Of a stretch of DNA of 64,000 nt, positions 34,827 through 42,964 are shown in pieces. The first letter of the stretch is position 1, and the number at the start of each line of letters is the position of its first letter. This stretch comes from Culturomica massiliensis (GTDB lineage Bacteria; Bacteroidota; Bacteroidia; Bacteroidales; Marinifilaceae): NCBI RefSeq assembly GCF_900091655.1, contig NZ_LT594621.1, positions 62,001 through 126,000 of the forward strand. The letters are read 5' to 3'. Position numbers and translations under genes: made by a program. Under the pieces are notes generated by a model. It was not told the origin of the DNA and did not search any database. It was given only the letters and a program-made list of their open reading frames with translations.

Positions 34827-35708
34827 ATGAAAAATTTTGGAATAGCTTGTTCGGATTTTTTCCGGGAAGAGATACGTAATGATTATTTGGTACCGGCGGC
34901 CATGAAAAGGGCCTGGGCCTGTCAACTGGACCTTTTGAAAGAATTATTGCGTGTATGCGATAAATACAACCTGAAATGTTGGGCCGATTACGGAACATTA
35001 TTGGGAGCCGTCCGGCACAAAGGTTATATTCCCTGGGATGACGATATCGATATGGTGATGTTGAGGGAAGATTATGATAAACTTGTAGAAATTGCGGATA
35101 AGGAACTCAAACATCCTTATTTTTTGCAAACAATCTATTCGGACAAGCATTACAATCATCGTCATGCTCAATTAAGAAACAGCGATACTGCTGCCATTCC
35201 CGAAGGGGATTTCCGCAGAAAATACAACCAGGGTATTTTTGTCGATATTTTTATATTGGACAGCTATCCGAAAGCGATAAAATATTCTTATCGGATGGTT
35301 CGTAAAGTGAAGTTGTATCGGGTACTTCTGAAATTGGCCATTCGCCTGATGAATTTACTGCCGGATGGATTGTATCAGAGATGGCGTTTGGATAGTAAAA
35401 TGTTTCGGAAGTATGAGAATGTATTGAGGAAAAACAGGCTGGAAGATACAGAATTTGTGGCGGCGATCTCTTTTAATTTTAGGCAAAAAATCAGAGATAA
35501 AGCCTGGTATGCCGAGACATTATGGGTGGATTTTGAGCATATGAAAATGCCTGTGCCTATTGGATACGACCGGATTTTAACCCTGGATTTCGGGCCCGAT
35601 TATATGACTCCCGTGCAGGCGCCTACATTACATGGAGGATTGATATTTGATACGGAAAAAAGTTATAAGTTGCTACGGAAAGAATTGCGGCACGGAAAAA
35701 TGAAGTAG
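34827..35708 (+). CDS. LicD-family phosphotransferase
   Basis: A 293-residue cytoplasmic enzyme of the LicD/fukutin nucleotidyltransferase-fold family, which transfers a phospho-alcohol (phosphocholine, or ribitol phosphate in the animal relatives FKTN and FKRP) to a sugar. The signature is at about residues 54-75: ADYGTLLGAVRHKG followed by the metal-binding DDDID. NQGIFVDIFILD lies near residue 145 and the C-terminal DFGPDYMTP fits the family. No choline genes (licA, licB) are present, while CDP-ribitol synthesis genes lie on both sides, so ribitol phosphate is the more likely cargo. It is the only plus-strand gene in this part of the island and its stop is 2 bases from the stop of the second cytidylyltransferase. 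Confidence 0.88.
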   Translation: MKNFGIACSDFFREEIRNDYLVPAAMKRAWACQLDLLKELLRVCDKYNLKCWADYGTLLGAVRHKGYIPWDDDIDMVMLREDYDKLVEIADKELKHPYFLQTIYSDKHYNHRHAQLRNSDTAAIPEGDFRRKYNQGIFVDIFILDSYPKAIKYSYRMVRKVKLYRVLLKLAIRLMNLLPDGLYQRWRLDSKMFRKYENVLRKNRLEDTEFVAAISFNFRQKIRDKAWYAETLWVDFEHMKMPVPIGYDRILTLDFGPDYMTPVQAPTLHGGLIFDTEKSYKLLRKELRHGKMK

Positions 35709-35710
35709 TA

Positions 35711-36427
35711 TTATTTATTTTCGGTGTTATGGGGAAATCTGAGTTGTAACAGCTTTTCCAGTAAGTATAAGTCTTCCTTATAAGTCAGCTTTAAATTGAC
35801 GGTATCCCCGGGAACAACATATATCGGTTCTCCGGGCAGGTATCTGAGAACAATACCGCAGTCATCTGTCGTTTGCAGACGGGGATCTTCCAAAGCTTTC
35901 CGGTAAGCCTTTTTTATAACACTAAGCCTGAATGCTTGTGGAGTTTGACTGTTTCGTAAGGTCGAGCGTTGGGGAATGTGCCGTATAATGTTGTTTTCGT
36001 TTATTTGAATAACGGTGTCTGTTGTCGGGACGGCAACGTCAACGGCATTGTATGTTTTCAGGGCTTCGATACAGTCGGTCAGGATACGTTCGCTTACCAA
36101 AGGGCGCACGGAATCGTGGAATATAAGATTACATTCTTTTTCTTTACAGGCCCGGATAGCATTCCAACTGGATTCGTAACGTTCTTTTCCTCCTGCCAGA
36201 ATCCGGCTTATTTTTTGATATTTACCCGCTGTGACAATGTCTTGAATATTCTGAATGTAACCGGAATTTGCCACAATGAAAATTTCATGAATAAGCGGAT
36301 GTTTTTCAAAAACATCCAGTGTATACTCAATGACGCTTTTTCCCGCAATTTGTAATAATTGCTTGGGATAATTCTCCCCTAGGCGGGTACCGCTTCCTCC
36401 GGCTAAAATAACGGCTATATTTTTCAT
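35711..36427 (-). CDS. Stand-alone CDP-ribitol pyrophosphorylase-like cytidylyltransferase
   Basis: A 238-residue IspD/TarI-type enzyme, aligned by eye over its full length with the first 230 residues of the fusion at 32946-34319 (about two thirds to three quarters identical). It keeps LAGGSGTRLGENYPKQ, GGKERYESSW, HDSVRP and TTDDCG. It lacks the reductase domain. At DNA level one stretch of 42 bases is identical (36278-36319 and 34170-34211), so the two are a gene duplication in direct orientation. It could make extra CDP-ribitol or a related CDP-polyol; a role as the true IspD of isoprenoid synthesis is less likely given the close match to the fusion. It is 6 bases downstream of the galactofuranosyltransferase gene. 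Confidence 0.85.
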   Translation of the reverse strand: MKNIAVILAGGSGTRLGENYPKQLLQIAGKSVIEYTLDVFEKHPLIHEIFIVANSGYIQNIQDIVTAGKYQKISRILAGGKERYESSWNAIRACKEKECNLIFHDSVRPLVSERILTDCIEALKTYNAVDVAVPTTDTVIQINENNIIRHIPQRSTLRNSQTPQAFRLSVIKKAYRKALEDPRLQTTDDCGIVLRYLPGEPIYVVPGDTVNLKLTYKEDLYLLEKLLQLRFPHNTENK

Positions 36428-36433
36428 GTACGG

Positions 36434-37450
36434 TTATTTTCTCTCCTGGATTTTTTCACAGGCAGCTTGCATCGCTTTGTAAAAATAATAACCTTCGGAC
36501 AGACGGTTACTCATGGCTATGATGTTTTGCCGTATTTCCGCATACTCTTCTTCTTTCATCGAATTGAAACGCTGGTTAAGCTCTTCGAGGGAGTCTACAC
36601 ATATACCGATCTTGTTTTCCCGTACAAAAGGAGCCAAGGCCGCTTTATTCCAGATGATGACAGGGAGATGGCAGCGGATGTAGAAGGACGTTTTATGCGG
36701 GTTGTTGTATTGCAGGTATTCGCCCCAGTTACCGTCACAAGCAGATATGGAATCTCCGTCCCAGACCAGTCCGAAATGTCCCCGGTTGGTGGAGATCAGT
36801 TCGTCGGAAGGTATGAAACCTTTATAGATAATGTGCTTCCAGTTTTGAGCGACTTTTTCATCCAGTCCTTTGCCGTAAACATTGAGTTCGTAAGAAGATA
36901 TATGATCGTCCAACTGATAAAGGAATGCATTTTTCCGCGGACCGAGTCCTCCGGCATAGATCACTTGAGGAACAGAAGTAACGGGGCAATAATCGATTGC
37001 TTTTGTTTCGGATAAATAATCGAATATTTCGAGGCATCCCATGGGCACCTTACATCCTTGCTCTTCCAGCCAGCGCTTCATCGACGGATTGTGTACGATG
37101 ATATAGTCGCTGTGACTTAATTTTTTTATTTCCTGGGGTACGGTTAATTTTTGTCTGCGGAAACTTCCCAGATCGTGTATGAGGGTCACTACTTTACACT
37201 TCCGGAAATGAGCCACCCGGCATAGGTAGGTGTAATACTTTTTGAACGGATATTGTATAAGAAGAACTTCGTTTTTATGTAAACAGAACGGTATTTTCAG
37301 AATGATTCCGAGTTTAACGAAGAATTTCCCGATTTTACCGGAGGGTTTTTTACTGCTGCCGATGTTCCGATAGCCTGCACGATTCATCAATATGTCGATG
37401 TCGTTCTTGGCTTTGTTGGTGGAGTGTATTTCGATATAACATTTATTCAT
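36434..37450 (-). CDS. Galactofuranosyltransferase-type glycosyltransferase
   Basis: A 338-residue GT-B-like cytoplasmic enzyme. Visible parts are an N-terminal region with VVTLIHDLGSFRRQKLT (about residues 86-102) and HSDYIIVHNPSMKRWLEEQG, then VIYAGGLGPRKNAFLY (about residues 163-178), GFIPSDEL, and FGLVWDGDSISACDGNWGEY with YNNPHKTSFYIRCHLPVIIW. This combination is typical of the family annotated as beta-1,6-galactofuranosyltransferase in enteric O-antigen clusters. The next gene upstream in the operon is UDP-galactopyranose mutase, which makes the UDP-galactofuranose donor, 10 bases away. Confidence 0.82.
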   Translation of the reverse strand: MNKCYIEIHSTNKAKNDIDILMNRAGYRNIGSSKKPSGKIGKFFVKLGIILKIPFCLHKNEVLLIQYPFKKYYTYLCRVAHFRKCKVVTLIHDLGSFRRQKLTVPQEIKKLSHSDYIIVHNPSMKRWLEEQGCKVPMGCLEIFDYLSETKAIDYCPVTSVPQVIYAGGLGPRKNAFLYQLDDHISSYELNVYGKGLDEKVAQNWKHIIYKGFIPSDELISTNRGHFGLVWDGDSISACDGNWGEYLQYNNPHKTSFYIRCHLPVIIWNKAALAPFVRENKIGICVDSLEELNQRFNSMKEEEYAEIRQNIIAMSNRLSEGYYFYKAMQAACEKIQERK

Positions 37451-37460
37451 AGGGTAGATC

Positions 37461-38567
37461 TTATAATTCCTGTTCTGTCAGTTTTAAAGCTGCTTCGACA
37501 GTATCGTCCATGTCGAAATAAGCATATTGTGCCAGCCGTCCTCCAAAGATAACGTGGGGTGTTTGTCCGGCTTTTTCACTGTATTTCCGATAGGTATCGG
37601 AATTTTTTTTGTCGTTAACCGGGTAATAAGGTTCGTCTCCTTTGGTAAATTCTTTCGGGTACTCCCGGGTAATGACGGTAACGGGCTGGGTCCCGAATTC
37701 GAAATGCTTGTGTTCGATAATCCGTGTATAGGGAACTTCGCGTTCGTTATAGTTGACAACGGCATTGCCCTGGAAGTTGTCGATGTCCAGGTATTCATGT
37801 TCGAAACGGAGACTACGGTAATCCAGAGCTCCGAATTCGTAATTGAAATATTCGTCGATGCAGCCTGTAAACAGGATTTTGTCTGCCAGCTTATCAAAAT
37901 AAGAACGATCACTGAAATAATCGGTATTCGTGCGCACCTCACATCCTTCGAGCAAAGCGGTAATCAATTTGTTATAACCGCCGACAGGAATGCCCTGGTA
38001 GAGATCGTTAAAGTAGTTGTTATCGTAAGTAAAACGGAACGGAAGACGGCGGATGATAAAGGCCGGAAGTTCGGTGGCAGCCCGGCCCCATTGTTTTTCC
38101 GTATATCCCTTGATGAGGATGCGGTAAATATCGTCTCCGCATAATTTTAAGGCCTGTTCTTCCAGATTCGCCGGTTCTTCGATATGGCTGTAACGTGCCC
38201 GTTGTTCTTCTATTCTGGCTTTGGCTTCAGCCGGTGTATTGACTCCCCATAATTTGTTGAAAGTATTCATATTGAAGGGGAGATTATAGATTTCTCCTTT
38301 ATAATAAGCCAGTGGAGAATTGGTATAGCGATTGAAGCTTACTAAATCGTTTACATAATCCCAAACTTTTTTATTGGAAGTATGGAATATATGGGCACCG
38401 TATTTGTGGATTTGTATGCCTTCGTAATTTTCACAATAAAGATTTCCTCCGATGTGGGATCTTTTGTCGATGAGCAGGCATTTTTTCCCTTTTTTCCGGG
38501 CTTCATTGGCGAATACACTACCGAATAATCCTGCACCGACGATTAAATAATCAAATTCTTTTTTCAT
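37461..38567 (-). CDS. glf: UDP-galactopyranose mutase
   Basis: A 368-residue FAD enzyme interconverting UDP-galactopyranose and UDP-galactofuranose. The FAD-binding motif YLIVGAGLFGSVFANEA is at residues 7-23, followed by DKRSHIGGNLYCE and HKYGAHIFHTSNKKVWDYV. The mutase signature residues appear in GYTEKQWG, RRLPFRFTYDNNYFNDLYQG and later FGGRLAQYAYFDMDD. Length matches bacterial Glf. It supplies the neighbouring galactofuranosyltransferase. Galactofuranose is absent from mammals, so it marks the glycan as a bacterial surface structure. Confidence 0.97.
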   Translation of the reverse strand: MKKEFDYLIVGAGLFGSVFANEARKKGKKCLLIDKRSHIGGNLYCENYEGIQIHKYGAHIFHTSNKKVWDYVNDLVSFNRYTNSPLAYYKGEIYNLPFNMNTFNKLWGVNTPAEAKARIEEQRARYSHIEEPANLEEQALKLCGDDIYRILIKGYTEKQWGRAATELPAFIIRRLPFRFTYDNNYFNDLYQGIPVGGYNKLITALLEGCEVRTNTDYFSDRSYFDKLADKILFTGCIDEYFNYEFGALDYRSLRFEHEYLDIDNFQGNAVVNYNEREVPYTRIIEHKHFEFGTQPVTVITREYPKEFTKGDEPYYPVNDKKNSDTYRKYSEKAGQTPHVIFGGRLAQYAYFDMDDTVEAALKLTEQEL

Positions 38568-38691
38568 AAGGTTTGTAGTCTTTCAGGACAAAGATAATGC
38601 AAGCCGGATACAGAACCAAATTTATTCGGGCAATGTTAAAAGATTACCTGCTTTTTATAAGGAGTTTGTGGTTATGATCTTTGGAGAAATT

Positions 38692-39468
38692 TTATTTGAA
38701 CGTGATTTTTTTTAGAAAGGCTTTACGGCGTTCCCATTGTCTGTCGTGGTGTTTTTTTACCCGGATCATTTTCCGGACGGTATCTGCCCCCCAGCCTCTG
38801 GCTTTGACATATTCTCCGGCAACGTGTTCAAAAAGGTCCATTCTTCCGCAGAAACGGGTCAGGTTTTCCATACATTCCCTGTCGGATGGATATTTGCCGA
38901 GAGGATATAGTTTCATCCGGTTGATATCGATGATAGAGAAACGATAATGCTCTTCTCCGGAATGATAGAGTACATTGGTGGAATTCAGGTCGTGATGGAG
39001 GATGCCCCGGGAATGCAGATGAGCTGCAAAACGAGCAAAATCCGTTGCCAGATCGCGGTCAAATTCTTTCGGTTCTGTCAGGCGTTCGGCTATACCGGGG
39101 GCGCCGTCGAAGCCCGTGATAAAATATCCGTATGTGAATAATCCGCTTTTCCACTCTTCGATATAAGCGATTTCCCGGGGGGTGTCAATGCCTCTTGTCC
39201 GTAATTGAGCAGCATTGTGGAATGCCCGCGCTGCTTTACTGGCTCTGAAAAAACTGTAGGCGATGCGTTGTATCGCATTGGGAAATTTATACCGCTTTAC
39301 GACAACTTGTTTAAGTATGTTGTCGGCCGGATTGATAACGAAACTTTTGATTACGTTACGTCCTGAAAAAAGTACGCTACCTTCTTGTTCAAATCGGGAA
39401 GGTAATTTTTCGATGAATTCTGTTACTTTAAGGTTATTTTTGTATTCAGGATTATATTCGATTTTCAT
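38692..39468 (-). CDS. LPS core kinase-like protein (InaA/KdkA/WaaP type)
   Basis: A 258-residue protein-kinase-fold enzyme. The N-lobe lysine is probably in KQVVVKRYK (about residue 54-58). The catalytic loop HHDLNSTNVLYH (about residues 162-173) has the His-x-Asp-(4)-Asn pattern, and SIIDINRMK holds the metal-binding Asp. The family phosphorylates inner-core Kdo or heptose of LPS. Its presence links the island to the LPS core rather than to a free capsule. It lies between glf and the GT10 gene on the minus strand. Confidence 0.85.
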   Translation of the reverse strand: MKIEYNPEYKNNLKVTEFIEKLPSRFEQEGSVLFSGRNVIKSFVINPADNILKQVVVKRYKFPNAIQRIAYSFFRASKAARAFHNAAQLRTRGIDTPREIAYIEEWKSGLFTYGYFITGFDGAPGIAERLTEPKEFDRDLATDFARFAAHLHSRGILHHDLNSTNVLYHSGEEHYRFSIIDINRMKLYPLGKYPSDRECMENLTRFCGRMDLFEHVAGEYVKARGWGADTVRKMIRVKKHHDRQWERRKAFLKKITFK

Positions 39469-39508
39469 ATTTTGCAGACTTAAAGCTGTATTGAGGCGTT
39501 TGTTTCCT

Positions 39509-40555
39509 TTATTTTTTCAATACGGATTGTCCGGCAAAGATACTTTTTAATTTTTGTTTCCACTTAAACAGATTGCGGTTAATCGAATAATTATAGAAAT
39601 TATGCCAGTCCTGCATGGAACGGCAAGGTTGAATTTCCACTTTTTGTTTTGGGGCATCAGGGTTTAACCGGTCACACAAAGAGGCTACATATTCAAATTG
39701 ATTGTAGGACCCCAATACCAGTTGTTTGCATTCGGCCAGAACGGATTTACGTTGTGTATATATGTCTTGGGCAATCAATGTATCGATAAGAGCTACGGTT
39801 TGTTCGAAATTGTCCAACTGAATGGGTTGAAAAGAACTGGCCGGGAAATAATCAGACAAATTGGTACATCCGTAGTAAAACGGAAATGTTTCGGCAAGAA
39901 AGCAGTCGGATATTTTCTCGGTCCAATAATAACGTTGGGAAGAATTCTCGATTACGATGTGGTATTTATAGGGAGCCAACACATCCCATTTATCGTCGAA
40001 ATCCCGGTAACCGCGCCCGAATACATCCAGTTGATCTCCGTAGTGAGCTTTCAGTTTCTCAACGAAACGGATACGATCCAGATGACCTTGCGTAAAAGCT
40101 TTATTACTGGTGATGACGGAGATAAGTTTGGTCTTTTTAGGTGCCGAAGCAGCTTTCAGTTGGTCGTAATCTAAACTATATGCACATTTCCCTTCCGCAT
40201 CTTCTGTAAATCCGATAAACCAAGGCAATATAGCCGGTCCCAGAATGAGATTCGGATGTTTGGTTTGTTCCTGGCAGGAACATACCGTACCGAACTGGCG
40301 GATATAGGGGCGCGGATATACGAGTACGGAACGGGGTTCCGTCGTCAGTAAAATTGTATTTTCCGGAGCGACATAACAGCTTTCGTTTTGCCGTAATCCT
40401 TTACCCTGTACGACCCAAAAATCAGGATTTTCTATTTCTTCATTTATGTAGAAACGATATTTACCGTCTGCGGAGATACCTTTACCGCCAATAGTCTGAC
40501 GTAACATGATTTCACCCAGGTTTTTACGGTAAGGTGTAAATTTCACTTTGTACAT
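39509..40555 (-). CDS. GT10 family glycosyltransferase (alpha-1,3/4-fucosyltransferase-like)
   Basis: A 348-residue cytoplasmic enzyme. The GT10 signature is clear at about residues 205-235: YHIVIENSSQRYYWTEKISD followed by CFLAETFPFYYG, the nucleotide-binding region of fucosyltransferases. LISVITSNKAFTQGHLDRIRFVEKL (about residues 143-167) and VFGRGYRDFDDKW are also family-like. Members use GDP-fucose and make Lewis-type or other branches, often imitating host glycans. No GDP-fucose synthesis genes are in the island, so the donor must come from elsewhere. A 12-bp hairpin (40604-40644) lies upstream. Confidence 0.88.
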   Translation of the reverse strand: MYKVKFTPYRKNLGEIMLRQTIGGKGISADGKYRFYINEEIENPDFWVVQGKGLRQNESCYVAPENTILLTTEPRSVLVYPRPYIRQFGTVCSCQEQTKHPNLILGPAILPWFIGFTEDAEGKCAYSLDYDQLKAASAPKKTKLISVITSNKAFTQGHLDRIRFVEKLKAHYGDQLDVFGRGYRDFDDKWDVLAPYKYHIVIENSSQRYYWTEKISDCFLAETFPFYYGCTNLSDYFPASSFQPIQLDNFEQTVALIDTLIAQDIYTQRKSVLAECKQLVLGSYNQFEYVASLCDRLNPDAPKQKVEIQPCRSMQDWHNFYNYSINRNLFKWKQKLKSIFAGQSVLKK

Positions 40556-40603
40556 ATCGTATAAATCTTTTGCCGTTTAGATGTCGATGAGACTGCTATT
40601 AAG

Positions 40604-40644
40604 AATGAAAGTATTTGTATGAAAAAATCTCGAATACTTTCATT
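40604..40644. terminator. 12-bp inverted repeat upstream of the GT10 gene
   Basis: AATGAAAGTATT at 40604-40615 and its exact complement at 40633-40644 with a 17-base loop. It lies in the leader of the minus-strand GT10 gene, so it may be a regulatory hairpin rather than a true terminator. Confidence 0.45.
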
Positions 40645-40691
40645 TTCAGTAAATCAGGTTTTTGTTTTAGACAGTTAAAAATACCCGTCAA

Positions 40692-40787
40692 AATTGTAAA
40701 TTTTAGATTGTAAATTTTGAGTTGTTTGACAAACCGATTGGTTATCAGTTTTTTAAATTTAAAATCGTCAATCGGAAATTTACAATT
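40692..40787. repeat. Dispersed AT-rich inverted repeat (copy 4)
   Basis: The left arm (40692-40724) and right arm (40755-40787) are imperfect inverted copies. The centre at 40727-40748 (TGACAAACCGATTGGTTATC) is itself a hairpin. The centre matches copies at 19962 and 30572. Confidence 0.78.
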
Positions 40788-40905
40788 AAAACGTCCGTTT
40801 TAATGAGGACAAAAGTAAGAAAAAAAAAGGAATTGATTTGTTTTTTATCGTTCATATTGACAAAGAGATAAGTAAAGAGATTGAAATACGGAATTTATCC
40901 ATTTA

Positions 40906-41015
40906 AAACGGACATTTAAAATTGTAGATTTTAGATTGACGATTTTAGATTATATCCACAATTTTTCCCTGCCAAAAGAGGGATCATAAATCGTAAATCA
41001 AAAATAAATGCCGTT
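40906..41015. repeat. Dispersed AT-rich repeat (copy 5)
   Basis: Contains TTGTAGATTTTAGATTGACG and later CATAAATCGTAAATC, and is bordered by AAAACGGACATTT and AAATGCCGTTT in inverted arrangement. It follows copy 4 in the 537-base gene-free gap 40556-41092 between the divergent GT10 and GT2 genes. Confidence 0.6.
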
Positions 41016-41092
41016 TAGTTTGTTGTGTTATAGTCGGGGATACAGGGATATATGAATATCCACCGACTTGGAATACAGTTTATATAAAGTAT

Positions 41093-41872
41093 ATGAAGAT
41101 ATCTGTCGTTATACAGACTTATAATTCGGAGTTGTATCTTGGGCGGGTACTGGAATCGGTAAAGTCGTTCGATGAAGTCGTTATTTGTGATATGTATAGT
41201 ACCGATCGTACCCTGGAGATAGCACAACGTTATGGCTGTAAGGTAGTTTACCATGAAAAGATACCTTTTTGTGAACCGGCACGTAATTTCGCTATTCAGT
41301 CTGCTTCTTATGAATGGATATTGGTTGTTGATTCGGATGAAGTCGTTCCGGAAGATTTACGGAGTTATTTGTATGAGCGGATAGAACGAAAAGACGATTT
41401 GCAAGGGTTGTGGATCCCGCGTAAAGATTATTTGTTCGGTAAATTTATGCACGGGGATTATCCGGATTATATTTTACGTTTTTTTAGAAAAGACAATGTT
41501 TTCTGGCCTCCTTATGTACATGCAATTCCCCGTATCGAAGGTAACGTGGAAAAAATTCCCCGGAAAAAGAAAAATCTGGCTTTTATTCATTTGATCAATA
41601 ATCCGTTGGAATTGAAACTTCAGAAAATGAATACTTATTCCACGATGGAAATTCCGAAACGGGAAGGACAAAACTTCTCCTTGTGGAAAATGTTTTATGC
41701 GCCGGCATATCGTTTTATCAAGGCTTATTTTATAAAAGGCGGTTTCCGGGACGGGAAAGCCGGTTTGGTAAATGCCGGTCTGGATGCTTTTTATAAATTC
41801 CTGACAATAGCAAAAATCTGGGAAAGCCGGATACGTCCGGAAGATATGGATCGAGAATTAAGAGATTCCTGA
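41093..41872 (+). CDS. GT2 glycosyltransferase of the LPS-core (WaaE/KdtX) type
   Basis: A 259-residue cytoplasmic GT-A enzyme. MKISVVIQTYNSELYLGRVL starts the nucleotide-binding fold, EVVICDMYSTDRTLEIAQRYG (about residues 27-48) and ILVVDSDEVVPEDL (about residues 78-92, metal-binding DSDE) follow. The C-terminal half (FMHGDYPDYILRFFRKDNVFWPPYVHAIP) is typical of WaaE-like LPS core beta-1,4-glucosyltransferases. It is one of two plus-strand genes within the island and converges with the GT9 gene. Confidence 0.87.
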   Translation: MKISVVIQTYNSELYLGRVLESVKSFDEVVICDMYSTDRTLEIAQRYGCKVVYHEKIPFCEPARNFAIQSASYEWILVVDSDEVVPEDLRSYLYERIERKDDLQGLWIPRKDYLFGKFMHGDYPDYILRFFRKDNVFWPPYVHAIPRIEGNVEKIPRKKKNLAFIHLINNPLELKLQKMNTYSTMEIPKREGQNFSLWKMFYAPAYRFIKAYFIKGGFRDGKAGLVNAGLDAFYKFLTIAKIWESRIRPEDMDRELRDS

Positions 41873-41918
41873 TCTGAGAGTATTGATTTGCGGATGCAGA
41901 TGGTTTTAAATTGATGTT

Positions 41919-42962
41919 TTAAGATTTCCGGCGTTTCAATACCGTTTTTATTTGTTGCAGAATTTCTTCCGGCTTGATTTCGTAAAGGCAGGCATAGTCC
42001 TGACGCAGACAAGGTTTGTTACCGAATACGGAGCAGGGGCGGCAGGATAGATCCGTTTGGACGGTGTTTTCAGATGATTGATTCCAGCCGCTGAAGCCGC
42101 AATAGGGATGTGTCGCTCCCCAGATGGAAATGACTGGAGTGCCCGTCAGGGAAGCCATGTGCATATTGGCGGAATCCATAGATACCATCGTGTCCAGCTG
42201 GCTCATCAATACGAGTTCGCCGTTCATTCGTAGTTTGCCGGGAAGAGCTAAGGTGTGCGGAAACTTTTTCTCCCATGCTGCCAGTGTTGCAGCTTCTTCT
42301 TTACCGCCACCGAACAGGAATATTTTCGTGTCGGGTTGTTGGGATAAGTTGGCGATGACTTGTTCCATCAGAGGAAGGGGGTAGATTTTTCCTTTGTGTT
42401 TGGCAAAGGGAGCAATACCGATCCAGGTATTGTTTCCTTTTTCTCCGGTTACGGAAATAATCTGACCGGTATCTGCTTTCGCTTGCTCAAAAATGGAAGA
42501 AAAGTGTAACGGGAATTGGAATCCTAATTTTTGAAACACTTCCTGATACCGGATGAATGAGGTTTTTAAAGGACGGAAAACTTTGTTTTCGGGTCGGGTG
42601 AGTTTTTGCTTTTCTTTACGTCCCTTGTCAATACGGGCGGTTTTTGTTCCGGTCAGCCGAAAACACCACCGTAAGAATTTAGTACGTAGTACGTCGTGCA
42701 GGTCGGCGACGGCATCGAATTTCTGCTTATGCAATTCCCGGAATAGACGGAAAAGTCCTTTTATCCCTTTGTGCTTACCTTGTAGATCAGCAGCTATAAA
42801 AGATACGGTTGCCGGCAGCTTTTCAAATAACGGGTGAAAAGCTGCCCGGCTGACTACCGTGATTTCCAGTTCCGGATATTGTTTGGCGAGAGCATGCAGG
42901 ACGGGAATCGTCATTGCTACGTCTCCCATTGCAGAAAAACGAAATACCAATAGTCGCTTCAT
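41919..42962 (-). CDS. GT9 family heptosyltransferase-like glycosyltransferase
   Basis: A 347-residue cytoplasmic GT-B enzyme of the heptosyltransferase family. The N-terminus KRLLVFRFSAMGDVAMTIPVLHAL and VADLHDVLRTKFL are typical. The donor-binding C-terminal half shows WIGIAPFAKHKGKIYPL (about residue 183), KIFLFGGGKEE and MVSMDSANMHMASLTGTPVISIWGATHP (about residues 256-283), the ADP-sugar binding signature. A Cys-rich segment near the end (DLSCRPCSVFGNKPCLRQDYAC) is usual for the family. The DUF4254 gene precedes it with a 2-base gap. Confidence 0.92.
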   Translation of the reverse strand: MKRLLVFRFSAMGDVAMTIPVLHALAKQYPELEITVVSRAAFHPLFEKLPATVSFIAADLQGKHKGIKGLFRLFRELHKQKFDAVADLHDVLRTKFLRWCFRLTGTKTARIDKGRKEKQKLTRPENKVFRPLKTSFIRYQEVFQKLGFQFPLHFSSIFEQAKADTGQIISVTGEKGNNTWIGIAPFAKHKGKIYPLPLMEQVIANLSQQPDTKIFLFGGGKEEAATLAAWEKKFPHTLALPGKLRMNGELVLMSQLDTMVSMDSANMHMASLTGTPVISIWGATHPYCGFSGWNQSSENTVQTDLSCRPCSVFGNKPCLRQDYACLYEIKPEEILQQIKTVLKRRKS

Positions 42963-42964
42963 AC

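Noticed and set aside
34827..35708. LicD protein as a phosphocholine transferase
   Set aside because: No choline kinase or choline transporter gene is in the island and CDP-ribitol genes flank it; the choline reading is possible but not favoured.
35711..36427. Stand-alone cytidylyltransferase as IspD of the MEP isoprenoid pathway
   Set aside because: It is nearly the same protein as the first domain of the CDP-ribitol fusion and lies inside the glycan island, so a duplicate with a glycan role is the simpler reading.
37484..38144. Overlapping frames on both strands within glf
   Set aside because: glf is unmistakable in its frame; the others have no recognisable pattern and arise from codon composition.
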